Position numbers and translations under genes: made by a program. From Hyphomicrobiales bacterium (GTDB lineage Bacteria; Pseudomonadota; Alphaproteobacteria; Rhizobiales; Aestuariivirgaceae): a stretch of 6,460 nucleotides of DNA. The stretch is from NCBI GenBank assembly GCA_026987255.1, contig JALSNA010000490.1:1-6460 (forward strand). The letters run 5' to 3'. Within the stretch, counting starts at the first letter, position 1. Every line of letters starts with the position of its first letter. Positions 6,330 to 6,460 of this stretch are shown here, in pieces. The notes under the pieces are model-generated. The model saw only the letters and a program-made list of their open reading frames with translations. It ran no database searches and was not told where the DNA came from.

Positions 6330-6365
6330 GAAACGTTCGGGAAGGAGTTGAAAACTCCTTCCCGC
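6330..6365 (-). repeat. REP-like palindromic unit 2, inverted copy of unit 1
   Basis: On the plus strand CGGGAAGGAGTT (6338-6349) and AACTCCTTCCCG (6353-6364) form a perfect 12-bp stem around the loop GAA. Read on the minus strand, the unit aligns without gaps to unit 1: the tail GAACGTTTC is identical, three stem pairs differ in both arms so that pairing is kept, and the only other change is in the loop. The two tails face each other and are complementary (6293-6301 with 6330-6338). Confidence 0.85.
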
Positions 6366-6382
6366 GAAGGCCCCCTCTTCAA

Positions 6383-6411
6383 CGTCATTGCAGCGTAAGG
6401 CAGGAATGACG
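6383..6411. repeat. imperfect palindrome CGTCATT/AATGACG
   Basis: CGTCATT (6383-6389) pairs with AATGACG (6405-6411), and a few inner bases (C, GC with GC, G) can extend the stem past two mismatches. Its form resembles the dispersed CGTCATTCC...GGAATGACG palindromes I recall from intergenic DNA of many proteobacteria, here decayed. It is not related in sequence to units 1 and 2. Confidence 0.5.
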
Positions 6412-6460
6412 AGTTTGGGGCTGCCTGGCGCTTCATTCCACGGGTTTGAGCATGCCTGTC

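Larger units (their letters stand above)
6170..6460. other. gene-free 291-base region rich in palindromes
   Basis: After the bolA stop no credible gene is seen to the right edge. One minus-strand frame stays open over 6215-6436, but it runs straight through the palindromes, lacks any recognisable motif and has no convincing ribosome site. The region holds two inverted 36-base units (6266-6301 and 6330-6365) and an imperfect palindrome (6383-6411). It also holds a minor GCCCAG/CTGGGC inverted repeat (6181-6186 and 6225-6230). No T-run follows the first hairpin, so a classical terminator for bolA is not seen. Confidence 0.7.

Noticed and set aside
6215..6436. A 73-codon minus-strand frame
   Set aside because: It crosses the palindromic repeats, has no known motif, and its start lacks a convincing ribosome site.

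Overview
The window is GC-rich chromosomal DNA from a bacterium that looks like an alphaproteobacterium. The grounds are the gene set and order: aroK-aroB and a CorC/HlyC-type protein on one strand, and a tiny membrane protein, xerD, accA and bolA running the other way. The style of the proteins and the codon use, with G or C at most third positions, agree. The species cannot be named from the sequence. No phage, plasmid, insertion sequence, CRISPR array or RNA gene is visible.

Left half (1-3423, minus strand): a tight operon, read from right to left: aroK (shikimate kinase), aroB (3-dehydroquinate synthase), a CNNM/CorC-type membrane protein with paired CBS domains, and the first 138 codons of an FAD-dependent oxidoreductase that runs off the left edge. 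Each of the three junctions is a 4-base ATGA stop/start overlap, so translation of the four genes is probably coupled. AroB and AroK carry out two steps of the shikimate route to aromatic amino acids. The link of the other two genes to that route is positional only.

Centre (3424-3573): a 150-base divergent intergenic region. It holds a good candidate promoter for the aroK operon and two small overlapping hairpins ahead of the rightward genes.

Right half (3574-6169, plus strand): a 47-codon single-span membrane protein whose end overlaps the start of xerD (site-specific recombinase for chromosome dimer resolution). After a 201-base gap with a TTGACA element come accA (carboxyltransferase alpha subunit of acetyl-CoA carboxylase) and bolA (partner of monothiol glutaredoxins in iron-sulfur/iron handling). 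All have intact signature residues.

Right edge (6170-6460): 291 bases with no credible gene. This is the most unusual part. It carries two 36-base palindromic units in inverted orientation. They differ at seven positions, six of which form three compensatory base-pair changes in a 12-bp stem, while the 3' tail GAACGTTTC is unchanged. A third, imperfect palindrome follows. The pair looks like a REP/BIME-type dispersed repeat under selection for folding.

The genes themselves are ordinary housekeeping genes. No new multi-gene system is evident. The covarying repeat pair, the conserved-looking small protein ahead of xerD and the oxidoreductase coupled to the aro operon deserve the second look.
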